NCBI RefSeq assembly: GCF_004375085.3
Contig: NZ_SNAQ03000018.1
Coordinates: 1 to 64,000, forward strand
DNA length: 64,000 nt
DNA from: Lewinella sp. W8
GTDB taxonomy: Bacteria; Bacteroidota; Bacteroidia; Chitinophagales; Saprospiraceae
Reading direction: 5' to 3'
The position numbers and the translations under genes are program-made. Numbering within the stretch: position 1 is the stretch's first letter; each line of letters begins with the position of its first letter. The notes below the pieces were generated by a model, which ran no database searches, was not told the DNA's origin, and saw only the letters and a list, made by a program, of their open reading frames with translations. Shown here piece by piece: positions 19,501 through 28,242 of the stretch.

Positions 19501-20580
19501 TTCATCACAGTAGGTATTTACCCCACCAGAACAAGTACATCCGGTGGCACCGTCCAGTTCGTCTTCGTTATATACGTAGGCGAGGGAGCGAACGGTGTCA
19601 CAGCCCACGTAATCGTCGGTAAAACACCCAAGATCGGGATCTACCCACATGGCGAAGTAGGTGTCCAGAATATCCTCCTGGGCCCGGTTGATCAGCTTGT
19701 ACCGCTGGAAGGTCATGCTGTTGATGTCGTCCGAAGTGGTATAGGCAAAGGCCTGTACCTGGACTTCCATCTGAATCTGCAGTGGTGTGCCGGATTGACG
19801 GTGCACGTTACCGGCGTCATTGTAGATCCAGAATACCATTTCTTCCGGGAACTGGGGCGTTTCACCACAACCCCGGATTTCAATGATGGGGTAATCCCCC
19901 AGGGTGGGATCATAAAGTCCGTCGAGGTCTTCGTCCCAGAAACCGGCCAGTCCCTGGCTCGTTTCGGGAAGGTCAAATCCGTTTTGCTCGAAGAAGAAGG
20001 GGTTCCCCGTGGAGGGCCACCCGAGAACGTCTTCGGGGATATCGGCGGGGTCCAACGGCAGGTTATTGCTCTCCAGCGCCAGCTGGTAGGCGGCGCGCAC
20101 CTGGCGGATACTCTCTCCACTAACTACGAAGAAGCGGTCCCAGCGTGCACAGGTATCGCGCGAGGTGGTACCATCGTCCGTCAGGGGGCCGGGGTAATAG
20201 TCAAAGTTACCGCCACTACGGCCGTAATCCTGGGCGGCAACCTTAAGTCCACCCCCTGGGTCACGACCACCCAGCCAGACGGCTCCGGCAAAAATGGAGC
20301 TTACTTCCGGCACACCGGGAGGCGGCTTGGGCACGACGTAGCGACCGTTAGTACCGTCCCACCAAACGTCACCACCGGTGGTAAGACGAGCGCGTACGTT
20401 GTTGATTTCCTGATCGATCTGCGCTACTGCGTTGTCACAGTTGGAGCGAAAATCAATGCGTTGTTGTTCCGATCGGTTGGCTGGCCGTTCGGCGTTCGGC
20501 CCCTTGTGCGCAAACATTACACTGGGAGCCAGTAGGCCCGCCGAGATAATTAGCGTTGCAATGAGTTGTTGAACTCGCAT
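16528..20580 (-). CDS. Large secreted protein with T9SS-type C-terminal domain
   Basis: This 1350-residue secreted protein has a signal peptide (hydrophobic stretch ending SVMFAHK). The N-terminal domain has the motifs VWWDGTNGRYVVPKPP and SIFAGAVWLGG, typical of a Bacteroidota family encoded next to SusC-like receptors and PorV-like proteins. The bulk resembles an extended surface protein. The last 100 residues (VVPNPYYAFSSYE, YSLDGKFIRKYERDE, VASGIYLIHVQAPG) have the shape of a type IX sorting or flexible C-terminal domain, ending KFFGVQRTFDPAGL. It starts 30 nt after the TonB-receptor stop, so it is co-transcribed. The enzymatic function, if any, is unknown. Confidence 0.85.
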   Translation of the reverse strand: MRVQQLIATLIISAGLLAPSVMFAHKGPNAERPANRSEQQRIDFRSNCDNAVAQIDQEINNVRARLTTGGDVWWDGTNGRYVVPKPPPGVPEVSSIFAGAVWLGGRDPGGGLKVAAQDYGRSGGNFDYYPGPLTDDGTTSRDTCARWDRFFVVSGESIRQVRAAYQLALESNNLPLDPADIPEDVLGWPSTGNPFFFEQNGFDLPETSQGLAGFWDEDLDGLYDPTLGDYPIIEIRGCGETPQFPEEMVFWIYNDAGNVHRQSGTPLQIQMEVQVQAFAYTTSDDINSMTFQRYKLINRAQEDILDTYFAMWVDPDLGCFTDDYVGCDTVRSLAYVYNEDELDGATGCTCSGGVNTYCDEIPILGVDYFRGPRAPIFDANGVQIGEEELGMSSFIYINNGGVGGPAPATTDPSTAEEYYLYLQGRWRDGSVLTDTGDGYDEATGNPTRYAFSSAPNDPAGWSMVTEELPFGDRRTIQASGPFTLQPGAVNELIIGVVWVPDQTYPAPSIQRLQQADDLAQSLFDNCFDLIDGPDAPDVDIVELDREVILLFSNDRASNNFNEAYQEPGLGVPTGFDSLYRFEGYRVFQLAGPDVTLADIEDPDRVREIAQFDVDNGITKVFNWGPVNEADNPLPDPFLVPSLQVNGTDNGIRHSLSIKEDAFASDGDTRLINHRRYYFTVIAYGYNNYKEYDPFDQDNPGQPKQYQPSSRNIGDDLTGNDYYTAIPRPILDKELFAEYGEGAVVTRLAGQGNNNNFLDLSAETVEEIEAAFANGETVVPELTYAQGAGPINVFVADPRNIVDGEYEITFMDEDMSNEDLDAPVLWTLRCLDDCGVPTILSERPISENNEQIVPEFGFSVQLGDAPEPGDDPMGANGAIGASITYEDASADPWLSFIPDNLLFGGIPIQLANNLFDYVDTEFMDQFEDEDPEQQYNDLFPGIYPYQLMYWEEKENGIPFLSPVWLTTTRTNSSAARFFSMQDLTNVDIVLTSDKSLWTRCPVVETSNYFYEDIIINGQQVKPDDAPVMFDLRNTPSVTREADENGLPAEDENVDPDQENGMGWFPGYAVDVETGQRLQVFWGENSLYDSTEYSDNFALEHNGADMIWNPSSVLFDKVPDAPLSLLDFVAGGQHFFYVTKLPYDEGEFLESRFEPRTNLNRKVNGVREIIWAGFPVLTPGAELLSYEDGIIPNDVRIKLRVSNKYGFAEGTDDTNGYPTYRFTFDGKSANRDLDDVAINRALDMINVVPNPYYAFSSYEDSPFETNVKITNLPARATVTIYSLDGKFIRKYERDEVPVGSREISPALEWDLRNYRQIPVASGIYLIHVQAPGLGERTLKFFGVQRTFDPAGL

Positions 20581-20610
20581 AATTGAAATTTTGAATAACG
20601 GCGAGAAGAC

Positions 20611-23600
20611 TTAAAGACTGAAAATGGCACCTACGAACATCCGACGGGGAAGCGTGAAGAAGTTCGGATTCAGAATGCGCCACTGGTAAGAGGCCAGGTA
20701 GCTTTCTACGGGACGGGTACCGCCTTCGAGGCTGCGCAGCTGATCCTGACCAAAGCTGGACTGCAGGAAGCCCGGATCTTCGGGGGATCCCGTTACGGAG
20801 TATACGAACAATGGGTTCCGGCGATCGAGAATGTTGCTGACCCGGAAGTAAAGGTTCACGAAGGATCCTTTGGCTACCTGAATGTTCTTGCTGACCCGTC
20901 CGTTAAGGACGAAGGTGAACGGCTTGCGGGCGCCATTAATACCACCCCGGGTACCGGAACCACCCAGTTCTGAGGGGAGGAAAGTTGCCGTGTAAGGACG
21001 ACCGGTAACGGCGGATGCCTGCAGGTTGGCACTGATGTTTTTGAAGATGGGCGGACCGTTAAAATTGCTCCCCGTAGCATAATCAATGACTAGATTGACG
21101 CGGTGACGCTCATCGAAATTCAGCGGGAACAGCGTCCGGAGGTTACCCCGGTTGGTCAAACCCTGCTGAGAGTTAGCGTTGGATCCCGTACCGTCGGCAA
21201 ATTGCAGGGTGTAGTTGGCGTTGACCTGGAAGCCGGCCGTCCGGCGCAGATCGTACGTCAGGCTAAACCCTTTGGTCGTACCAAAATCCTGGTTATCGTA
21301 GGTGGTGTACTGGTTAACCAGTGGGACCGGGAAATAAGTCCGCTGCTGAATCATGTCCCGCATCTCTTTGTAGTACGCGGCAATGGTCAGAGCAGAAGAG
21401 TTGGACAAACGGGTCTTGAAGCCAACCTCGTAGTCTACGGTACGCTCCGGACGAAGGTTCGGGTTGTTGATCAGGCCGCCGGCACGCTCCACGAAGAAGA
21501 AGTAGTCCAGCGCGGTCGCCAGCGTATTGCTCGGCGGGCGCTGCAGCAGCACGTCGTAGTGCGCGAAGAAGTTGGCGTCGTCCGAAATGGGGAAAGAGAA
21601 GGCCAAACGGGGCATGACGTTAAACTGGACTTCATAGTCCTGGAAGGAAGTTTCTACGGTAAAGTCATCTTCCTTAATGAAGTTGGCCACGTCGTGGACG
21701 GCGGGGTTCGCGTACTTGGGGAAAACCAGACCAGAACGAATACCGTCGATCTCCTGGGGGCCATTCGTGGGTGTACCGTCGGGGAGGAACCAGTCATCGC
21801 CGCGGCGGTACGCCTGCACTTCGGTTCCGTTGTCTTCGCTGGTGTACACGGCGTAATCATCACCGATGCTTCCGGGTTGTTGCCCACCAAACTGATCGTG
21901 AAAATCTCCCGCACCGATAATTTCGTAAAGGCTGTAGGGATCTTTGAGTACCCGGGTATTGGCGTCGTAACGATCAATCCGTACCCCCAGGCGGAAGATC
22001 ATCTTGTTGATCGTAAACTTATCCTGTAGGTAGGCCGCCGCGTAGATTGGGCGGTTGGGCGCAACGTTAAAGGTCCGGCGTCCGGTAATTGGATCCAGGG
22101 CAAAGAAGTCGTCAAAGTTTCCGTCAAATTCATTCCCCAGGTAGTCGTAGCCGAAGTAGTTTAAAAGTCCAGCTTGGGTAAGCTCCCTTGCACTGAACAT
22201 TTCAAGTTCTAACTGATCCGGACTCAGCCCATCAATGTTAACGTGTTGATTCAAAGGGACTCCCAATGATTCGCGCAAGGATGTGATGAATTTCCCTGCC
22301 TCTACGGGGCCAGAGTCTACAGTAGGTGAAAGAACCAATGCTGTCCCTTGGTACGGAAGTGAATTACTGCTGCCCTCAAAATCAATAAAGACAGAATCTA
22401 CTACAGTATTTGTCTGTGCTACTGACGGAATGTGAGAATTAACCAATTGTCGACCAAGTGTCCAAAGTCCCCTTGGGTTTAAGGAATATGATCTCTGTGC
22501 CCTTTGCTCATAAATCACCCCGAACTGGATGCTGTGACGACTCTTATCCGAACTACCGGGAACGATTTCAAAACCTGCATTTGCCTGAAAAGTAATTAAA
22601 TCACTATCAGTTTTTCGATAGAGATTATAGACGGTCCCCACATTCTGGTGGAAATTCCAACTATTATTCAAGAAGTTTAATGTCCTTCCATTTATCACAC
22701 TGAACCGATCAACTGAGATTGGATCCTCTCGAAATTGCTCCGAAGAAGAGGGATTGTTTAGAATTCCATAATTCAAACCATTACTGTAATCAATATCAGG
22801 CCCCGTTGCAAAGGGGTTTCCTAAATTGTAATTGGATAAAACGGGATTTCGCGAAGTTGATGGGTCAAAACTTCTCAATACTTCCCGGTAATCGGTATGG
22901 ATGGGAATAAAAACCCCGTTTGAATCGGGCACAATTGCATAAACCGGAACATAATCTACATCAAATGAACCGACGTAGCCGTAGTCAAAGAAATTATCAC
23001 CGTGGCGGGGGTCTTCAACATCAGAGCGGTTGTTTTCGTAAGTAAACTGCAGGGTATAGTTGGCCTTCTGGATCAGACTCTTTCCGGCACCTTCCCCGGC
23101 CACCCCATTACCACCCAAACGGTGGCGGAAACGGAAGTTGGCCCGGTAGTTATCGCCAAAGGAGGTAGGGTTGTTATGAGCATTTAGCAACCGCCAACTG
23201 TTACCACTGTTTTCAGATGGCGTAAATTGGTTACTAGAGTTGCCATAAAAGCCAGAAAGCGAAACGTCAATGGCGTCGCTGAGGCGAGCGTCAATCCGAC
23301 CGTTCAGGTTCAGGTTGTCGGAGGCTTCAAAGGGCCGCGTTTCGAGGGCCGTGACGTCGTCGTTGGTCAAAAAGTCAGCCGCTACAATTGAAACATCATC
23401 ACCATCTTGTCTCGAGATTGCAAATACCGGATTAGCCTCCAATTCGGCAAGTTTGTCTTCTTTGATGCGGTAAATGGGCACCGCACTCGGGTCATCATCT
23501 TCCCGGTAGGTGTAGCGGCCGGACAAACGGAAACCAAGGATGGAACTTCCTTGGTTGTCTCGCAAGATGGGACCATTGATGGCCAGTCCAACCAGGCTAT

Positions 23601-24333
23601 TGCCGTAAGCATCCAGGCCTTCACTGGTCTCCGCCTCGGCGTTGACGCTGAACTTGTTGCTTGGTCCTTTAGTGGTGATGGAGATGATACCGCCCGTTAC
23701 GTCACCGTACCGTGCTTCTACCCCACCAGTAATTACCTGGAGCTGCTCAATTTCTGATTCCGGCAGGTTGGTGGCTGAAACCCGCACACCGTCCACGAAG
23801 TAGTCCGTGGCGTTGGACCGAGAGCCCCGAATGTTGATTGCTCCACCTTCATCCGTAGAGGAGGCACCCGCCGTAATGGAGGCAATCTGGTTAATGCTCC
23901 GGGTAGGTAGACTCCGAATCTGTTCTGAGGTCACCGTCTGACCGGAGGTCGTATTATCCTGTTCAATCAGCGGGACCTTAAAGTCCTTTACTACCACCAC
24001 GTCAAGGTTAACCCCGCCGTCGGCGGTTACCTCAACGTCGGCCACGTTGGTCTGGCCGGCCTTGACCGGGATTCCCGTCAACTGAGTTTGCGGGTAGCCC
24101 GTGTAGTCTACCTTAATATCGTAGGTAGCCGGGTCAATGTTAGAGAAGAAGTAGTTACCGTCAATGTCCGTATTGGTACCCTGGTAGAAAGCTCCCTCCT
24201 TAAAAAGAGAAACGGAAGCAAAGGGCAAAGGGTCTCCGGAGTCAACATCGATGACTTTACCAGAAAGTGCAGTTTGGGCGAAGGCCGCAACGGAAATAGA
24301 TAGGAGTAAAAAGAGAAGTAAAATTCTTTTCAT
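20611..24333 (-). CDS. TonB-dependent receptor with CarboxypepD-regulatory-like domain
   Basis: This 1240-residue outer-membrane receptor has a signal peptide cleaved after AFAQ. A carboxypeptidase-regulatory-like beta-sandwich follows (about residues 22-105, LSGKVIDVDSGDPLPFASV). The plug domain is at about 130-235 (INIRGSRSNATDYFVDGVRV), and a 22-strand barrel completes the protein, ending in Phe-Ser-Leu. It imports large substrates with TonB energy. It is first in an operon with the T9SS-like protein and is divergent from lacI across a 675-nt gap with LacI-type operators. The middle of the gene (about 22150-23030) is clearly more AT-rich than both ends, which suggests exchange of extracellular-loop sequence. 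The substrate is unknown; sugar or uronate is possible from context. Confidence 0.94.
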   Translation of the reverse strand: MKRILLLFLLLSISVAAFAQTALSGKVIDVDSGDPLPFASVSLFKEGAFYQGTNTDIDGNYFFSNIDPATYDIKVDYTGYPQTQLTGIPVKAGQTNVADVEVTADGGVNLDVVVVKDFKVPLIEQDNTTSGQTVTSEQIRSLPTRSINQIASITAGASSTDEGGAINIRGSRSNATDYFVDGVRVSATNLPESEIEQLQVITGGVEARYGDVTGGIISITTKGPSNKFSVNAEAETSEGLDAYGNSLVGLAINGPILRDNQGSSILGFRLSGRYTYREDDDPSAVPIYRIKEDKLAELEANPVFAISRQDGDDVSIVAADFLTNDDVTALETRPFEASDNLNLNGRIDARLSDAIDVSLSGFYGNSSNQFTPSENSGNSWRLLNAHNNPTSFGDNYRANFRFRHRLGGNGVAGEGAGKSLIQKANYTLQFTYENNRSDVEDPRHGDNFFDYGYVGSFDVDYVPVYAIVPDSNGVFIPIHTDYREVLRSFDPSTSRNPVLSNYNLGNPFATGPDIDYSNGLNYGILNNPSSSEQFREDPISVDRFSVINGRTLNFLNNSWNFHQNVGTVYNLYRKTDSDLITFQANAGFEIVPGSSDKSRHSIQFGVIYEQRAQRSYSLNPRGLWTLGRQLVNSHIPSVAQTNTVVDSVFIDFEGSSNSLPYQGTALVLSPTVDSGPVEAGKFITSLRESLGVPLNQHVNIDGLSPDQLELEMFSARELTQAGLLNYFGYDYLGNEFDGNFDDFFALDPITGRRTFNVAPNRPIYAAAYLQDKFTINKMIFRLGVRIDRYDANTRVLKDPYSLYEIIGAGDFHDQFGGQQPGSIGDDYAVYTSEDNGTEVQAYRRGDDWFLPDGTPTNGPQEIDGIRSGLVFPKYANPAVHDVANFIKEDDFTVETSFQDYEVQFNVMPRLAFSFPISDDANFFAHYDVLLQRPPSNTLATALDYFFFVERAGGLINNPNLRPERTVDYEVGFKTRLSNSSALTIAAYYKEMRDMIQQRTYFPVPLVNQYTTYDNQDFGTTKGFSLTYDLRRTAGFQVNANYTLQFADGTGSNANSQQGLTNRGNLRTLFPLNFDERHRVNLVIDYATGSNFNGPPIFKNISANLQASAVTGRPYTATFLPSELGGSGTRGGINGARKPFTFVLNGRVSKNIQVAKGSFVNLYFRVSNILDRRNPLFVYSVTGSPEDPGFLQSSFGQDQLRSLEGGTRPVESYLASYQWRILNPNFFTLPRRMFVGAIFSL

Positions 24334-24477
24334 ACCGGAGCAGTTTGACTAAGTACTGGTCCTGAAAATAGGAAAACCAGCTATCATACAAATGTGACTC
24401 AACAAACGGGATTTTTCTTTCCCTATGGCTGGGCGGGTAAGTCAGCCGACAAAAGAATCCCCCCTTAAGGAGTGGCG

Positions 24478-24485
24478 CAAAAGTA
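24478..24485 (-). promoter_or_regulatory. Candidate -7 box of the TonB-receptor operon
   Basis: TACTTTTG on the minus strand matches TAnnTTTG and is followed by CGCC. It lies about 145 nt upstream of the receptor start. Confidence 0.4.
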
Positions 24486-24657
24486 AACAGGATTTTTGGT
24501 TGACCTACTCCGAAGGCGGTTTTTGCCACCGATAAGACTAATTAATGTACTAATCACCTCATTCTTTGGACTTCAACCCCAGAACACACGTCTACTTCAC
24601 CAACCTTAGCTAAGCCAGCCCCCCTCAGTGAAGACGCGTGAAATTCACCGTCTAATC

Positions 24658-24679
24658 ATTTTGCAATCGATTGCAAAAT
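24658..24679. promoter_or_regulatory. LacI-family operator, perfect 22-bp palindrome
   Basis: TTGCAATCGATTGCAA (24661-24676) is a perfect palindrome and extends by ATT/AAT on each side. It has the central CG and the GCAA/TTGC half-sites of LacI/GalR-family operators. It lies between the divergent TonB-receptor and lacI genes. Confidence 0.75.
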
Positions 24680-24989
24680 TTTCCGTTCTTGCCGGAAGAT
24701 TTTTATCCGTCACCTTTTGCCCGTGAACTGAGACCCCGAATTTATCTACAATCCCAAGAATATCAGTCTAATACGCCCCCAATCTAACTATCAGTTTATC
24801 AGGTAATTAGTCCCAAAATTAGCGACTTACCTCCTTTTCTGCCGGAAACATTACCCAGCGTACCAGCTCCTAAATTTTCCAAATTTTATTCTTTTCCGTA
24901 ACAAAAAGTGCGAATTAAAGTCGCAAATCCTACTATATTTACGGCAATCCTTTGAATGCATAATTTCGCATCAAAGAGAACGAGGGACC

Positions 24990-25001
24990 GCAAACGATTG
25001 C
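24990..25001. promoter_or_regulatory. Second LacI-type operator at the lacI start
   Basis: GCAAACGATTGC differs from the core of the upstream palindrome (GCAATCGATTGC) at one base. It ends 7 nt before the TTG start of lacI, a position suited to autorepression. Confidence 0.6.
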
Positions 25002-25008
25002 ACAAATT

Positions 25009-26061
25009 TTGAGTAAAACGCCTGCCAGAACGACCATTCATGATATCGCCAGTGCACTGGGCCTGAATGCTTCGACCATTAGTCGCGCCCTCAGTGGAAA
25101 CCCGGCGGTGAGTGAACGTACCCGCGAACTGGTAATCGCCAAGGCCCGGGAACTCAACTACCAACCCAACCATATTGCGGCGGCCCTCCGACGGGGCAGA
25201 AGTAACATTCTGGGGGTCATCATTCCCGCCGCGGACCGAACGTTTTTTGCCAGTATTATTCGGGGCATTGAGGAAGAAGCGGACGAGTCCGGGTTCCGGG
25301 TGGTTGTCTGCCAGAGTTACGATTCCTCCGCCCGGGAGCGCGAAATGGTGGAAACCCTCCGCCGGCTACAGGTAGATGGAATTATGATCTCCACCGCCAA
25401 GGACGGCGAAAACAACAGTAGGTTTTACGAGCAGATCACCTCCTCGTCCAACATCCCGGTACAGTTTTTCGACAATGTACCCCAGGGGTTGAACGCCGCT
25501 TCCGTGGTGATTAATGATTTTCAGGGGGCCTACCTGGCCACCACCCACCTCATCGACCAGGGCTACCAACTTATCGCTCACCTTCGTGGGCCACAACACC
25601 TCCACATTTACCGGGATCGTTACCGGGGCTACCTCGACGCCATGGCGGACGCCGGCCGGGAGGTTCGCCAGGAGTTCGTCGTGGATATTGTTTCCCATCT
25701 GGACAGTGGCAAGGAGGCCTTCAAAAAGCTGTGGAGCCTCCCCGAACGCCCCGATGCCATTTTCAGCGCCAGTGATTACAGTGCTGCGGGCGGACTGAAG
25801 GCCGCCCAGACACTGGGGGTAAAGGTCCCCGAAGAACTGGCCTTCATCGGCTTTGCCAATGAGCCCTTTACCGAATTATTAACCCCCACCCTTTCCAGCG
25901 TTGATCAGTGTACCCTCCTGATGGGCCGCGAGACGGCGAGGCGGACCATCGAATCCCTGAAACAGAAGAAAAAGAAGGCAGAGACCGCCAATCGGCTGGT
26001 TATCTCTCCCAAAGTTATTGTTCGAGCTTCCTCCCTTAACCCCAATCATTCAAACAGTTGA
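25009..26061 (+). CDS. LacI-family transcriptional regulator
   Basis: This 350-residue regulator starts at a TTG. The N-terminal helix-turn-helix TTIHDIASALGLNASTISRALSG (residues 8-30) is followed by the hinge helix HIAAALRRGRSN and a periplasmic-binding-protein-like sensor domain to about 335. LacI regulators of this kind respond to a sugar or sugar-acid. The two matching operators in the upstream gap suggest that it controls itself and the divergent TonB receptor. Its stop lies 2 nt before the sigma-factor ATG, so the two are translationally coupled. Confidence 0.93.
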   Translation: MSKTPARTTIHDIASALGLNASTISRALSGNPAVSERTRELVIAKARELNYQPNHIAAALRRGRSNILGVIIPAADRTFFASIIRGIEEEADESGFRVVVCQSYDSSAREREMVETLRRLQVDGIMISTAKDGENNSRFYEQITSSSNIPVQFFDNVPQGLNAASVVINDFQGAYLATTHLIDQGYQLIAHLRGPQHLHIYRDRYRGYLDAMADAGREVRQEFVVDIVSHLDSGKEAFKKLWSLPERPDAIFSASDYSAAGGLKAAQTLGVKVPEELAFIGFANEPFTELLTPTLSSVDQCTLLMGRETARRTIESLKQKKKKAETANRLVISPKVIVRASSLNPNHSNS

Positions 26062-26063
26062 TC

Positions 26064-26627
26064 ATGAGCCTATCGCCATTACGTACCTCTGGGTTTACCA
26101 CCAATGGCCCCACCGACGAAAAGGAATTTAACGCCTTTTTCTCGCAGTACTTCTCCCCCTTGCTGAGCAACGCACAGCGGACATTAGGTTGCCCCCATGA
26201 GGCGCAGGAGGTAGTACTGGACGTATTCACCAAGGTCTGGAAACAGCGCAACGACCTGAGCATTCACAGTAATACCGCCGCCTACCTGCGCTCCGCCGTC
26301 CGGAATCGCTGCATCGATTATCTGCGCAAGCGAAACCGCCAGCGAACCATCACGGGAGAGCTGCCCATTCACCGTCCCTGTCCCTCCCCCACTCCGGACC
26401 AATGCACTACCGCCAACCAACTCGATGACCTGATCGAAAAGGCCATCAGCGACCTCCCGCCCAAAGGCCAGCACATTTTCCGGCTCAACCGGTTTGAAGG
26501 ACTTACTTACCAACAAATCGCCAAGAACTGCGGGGTAAGCCAGAAAACCATCGAGACCCACATGCGCAGAAATCTCATCTTCCTCCGCAGTCGCTTGCAG
26601 CCCTACACCGACATCCGTCTGTCCTAG
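26064..26627 (+). CDS. RNA polymerase sigma factor, ECF type
   Basis: The ATG at 26064 gives 187 residues; a TTG at 26058 overlapping lacI is also possible. Sigma region 2 is at about residues 20-90 (core-binding and -10 recognition, with the motif EVVLDVFTKVWKQR). Region 4 lies at about 130-180 with the helix-turn-helix GLTYQQIAKNCGVSQKTIETHM. Regions 1 and 3 are absent, as in ECF sigma factors. No anti-sigma factor (FecR-like) follows, which is unusual for ECF factors tied to TonB receptors. It is coupled to lacI. Confidence 0.9.
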   Translation: MSLSPLRTSGFTTNGPTDEKEFNAFFSQYFSPLLSNAQRTLGCPHEAQEVVLDVFTKVWKQRNDLSIHSNTAAYLRSAVRNRCIDYLRKRNRQRTITGELPIHRPCPSPTPDQCTTANQLDDLIEKAISDLPPKGQHIFRLNRFEGLTYQQIAKNCGVSQKTIETHMRRNLIFLRSRLQPYTDIRLS

Positions 26628-26657
26628 GAGAAATAGGCGGAAGTAAAACAGGTCGAA

Positions 26658-27950
26658 ATGATCATCCGGGATAACTCAGCGGCACGATGGGCCCTGATTG
26701 GAGGTGGAAATTTTCAACTGGCCTTCACCGTTTGGTTACTCGAGCAATTACCGGAACACCGGGGCAACAACCACTGCGTCCTGATCCGGCCAACTAATGG
26801 TGGCCCCTACACGAACCTGGAACAATCCCGGGGCCAATTCACCTGTCGACTCCAGGGACTAAAAAACGGCCAACCTTTCTCCCAAGACACCCTCCTGGAT
26901 CGCATCGACCGAATAGTCTATCCCTGGGAAGATTTTGACGATTTTCTGAGCAGTGCATCCTTACCCAATCTTCGGTTCGTAGTCAGTAACACCACGGAGG
27001 CGGGTCTTCAGATAGCGGACGAGCCCCTTCCTTCAGGACAACCCGCGGCCACCTTTCCCGGAAAGCTTACCCAGTGGCTTTACCACCGGTTCTCCCACTT
27101 CCGCGGGGCTGCTACCGCCGGGGTGACCTTGTTGCCCCTTGAGCTGGTAGACGATAACGGTCCCCTCCTCAAATCACAGCTGCTTCATTACGCCCAAATC
27201 TGGGAGCTGGGGGATGCCTTTTCTACCTGGCTTGCCGATCACTGTCCCTCCCATTCCAGCCTGGTAGACCGCATCGTGACCGGTAAGTGTCCGGCAAATA
27301 CCAAAGACCAGCCTGCCTTGGCCGTTTGCGCTGAGCCCTACTTTTCGTGGTCCATCAAAAGTCCGGAACCGATTTTTGAAGCCCCTTCCCACTTAGTCAA
27401 CTTCACGTCTTCGCTGGAACCGATACGCAACGCCAAGGTGCGACTACTGAACGCCACCCACACGTCAATGGTGGCCATGGGACTTCCCCGAGGATTTCGA
27501 ACGGTACGGGAATTCCTGACCGATCCTGAATGGACGGACTGGGTGCGGGAACTCCTTAATGAAGAGCTCTACCCCAGCCTGTCGGAGGAAGACCAGCCCG
27601 GAGAAGCATACGTCCGGGCAATGCTCGATCGACTGGCCAACCCCTACCTTCATCACCATCTGGCGGACATCTCCCTCAACTCCCTGACTAAGATCCGTAC
27701 CCGGATTTGGCCAGCCATCGTGGATTATCATCAAAAAATGGGAAAACTCCCTCCTCGGCTGATGCAGGCCTTCCAGAGCATGATCGCCCATTATCAGGAT
27801 CCTTCTGCGATTCTCCGGGACGACGCCCGGGCCATCACCGCCATTCGGGAACATCAGCTGGACACTCCAACTGCGATCTTCAGCCTCTTAGCCGATGAAC
27901 GGGTCTGGGGGAAACCATTACCGGTTACGGCCGGGATGTTTCCGGGGTAG
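26658..27950 (+). CDS. Tagaturonate reductase-like mannitol dehydrogenase family protein
   Basis: This 430-residue NAD(H)-dependent oxidoreductase belongs to the polyol-specific long-chain dehydrogenase family. The motifs ALIGGGNFQLAF (nucleotide binding, residues 12-23), VVSNTTEAGL (about 108-117), KVRLLNATHTSMVAMG and NPYLHHHLADISLNSLTKIRTR resemble UxaB/altronate oxidoreductase. That enzyme interconverts tagaturonate and altronate in galacturonate breakdown. It is somewhat shorter than E. coli UxaB. It lies 30 nt after the sigma factor, probably in the lacI operon, which hints at hexuronate-linked regulation. Fructuronate reductase is an alternative. Confidence 0.8.
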   Translation: MIIRDNSAARWALIGGGNFQLAFTVWLLEQLPEHRGNNHCVLIRPTNGGPYTNLEQSRGQFTCRLQGLKNGQPFSQDTLLDRIDRIVYPWEDFDDFLSSASLPNLRFVVSNTTEAGLQIADEPLPSGQPAATFPGKLTQWLYHRFSHFRGAATAGVTLLPLELVDDNGPLLKSQLLHYAQIWELGDAFSTWLADHCPSHSSLVDRIVTGKCPANTKDQPALAVCAEPYFSWSIKSPEPIFEAPSHLVNFTSSLEPIRNAKVRLLNATHTSMVAMGLPRGFRTVREFLTDPEWTDWVRELLNEELYPSLSEEDQPGEAYVRAMLDRLANPYLHHHLADISLNSLTKIRTRIWPAIVDYHQKMGKLPPRLMQAFQSMIAHYQDPSAILRDDARAITAIREHQLDTPTAIFSLLADERVWGKPLPVTAGMFPG

Positions 27951-28013
27951 AATAGGTGAGTTCCATCGGGGAGAAGGCATATTTGCGCCGAGGATTTCGG
28001 TCGCAAGGCCCTT

Positions 28014-28217
28014 GCCGTTCAGTGAACGGCGGCAAACCTTGCTCCACCTGAGGGACGGCCTTCCAGGTCGAAGAGAGAGAAAGCGTTTCACTTTGCCTGA
28101 TGCTTTGCGACCGGGCGACCGGCTTGCGCTTGTCCGGCCAATTTTGAGTGGGACGGGGAGCAAGCCTGCTTTCATAATTTCTTTCTGATGCTTTGCGATC
28201 GGCTTGCGGAGCAAGCC
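28014..28217. repeat. REP-like triloop palindrome cluster 1
   Basis: The 27951-28242 gap lies between convergent genes and is non-coding. It holds GCCGTTC-agt-GAACGGC (28014-28030), a long-form palindrome with GGCTTGC...GCAAGCC arms (28121-28166) and the short form GGCTTGC-GGA-GCAAGCC (28201-28217). The same long/short pair recurs near 38.8-39.2 kb and 63.2-63.6 kb. Confidence 0.8.
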
Positions 28218-28242
28218 TACTCCTTAGCCTCAGCCTACATTA

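Larger units (their letters stand above)
24334..25008. promoter_or_regulatory. Divergent regulatory gap between TonB receptor and lacI
   Basis: This 675-nt AT-rich gap holds no plausible gene. It contains two LacI-type palindromes (24661 and 24990) and a TACTTTTG -7-like box on the minus strand (24485-24478), about 145 nt upstream of the TonB receptor. Confidence 0.7.
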
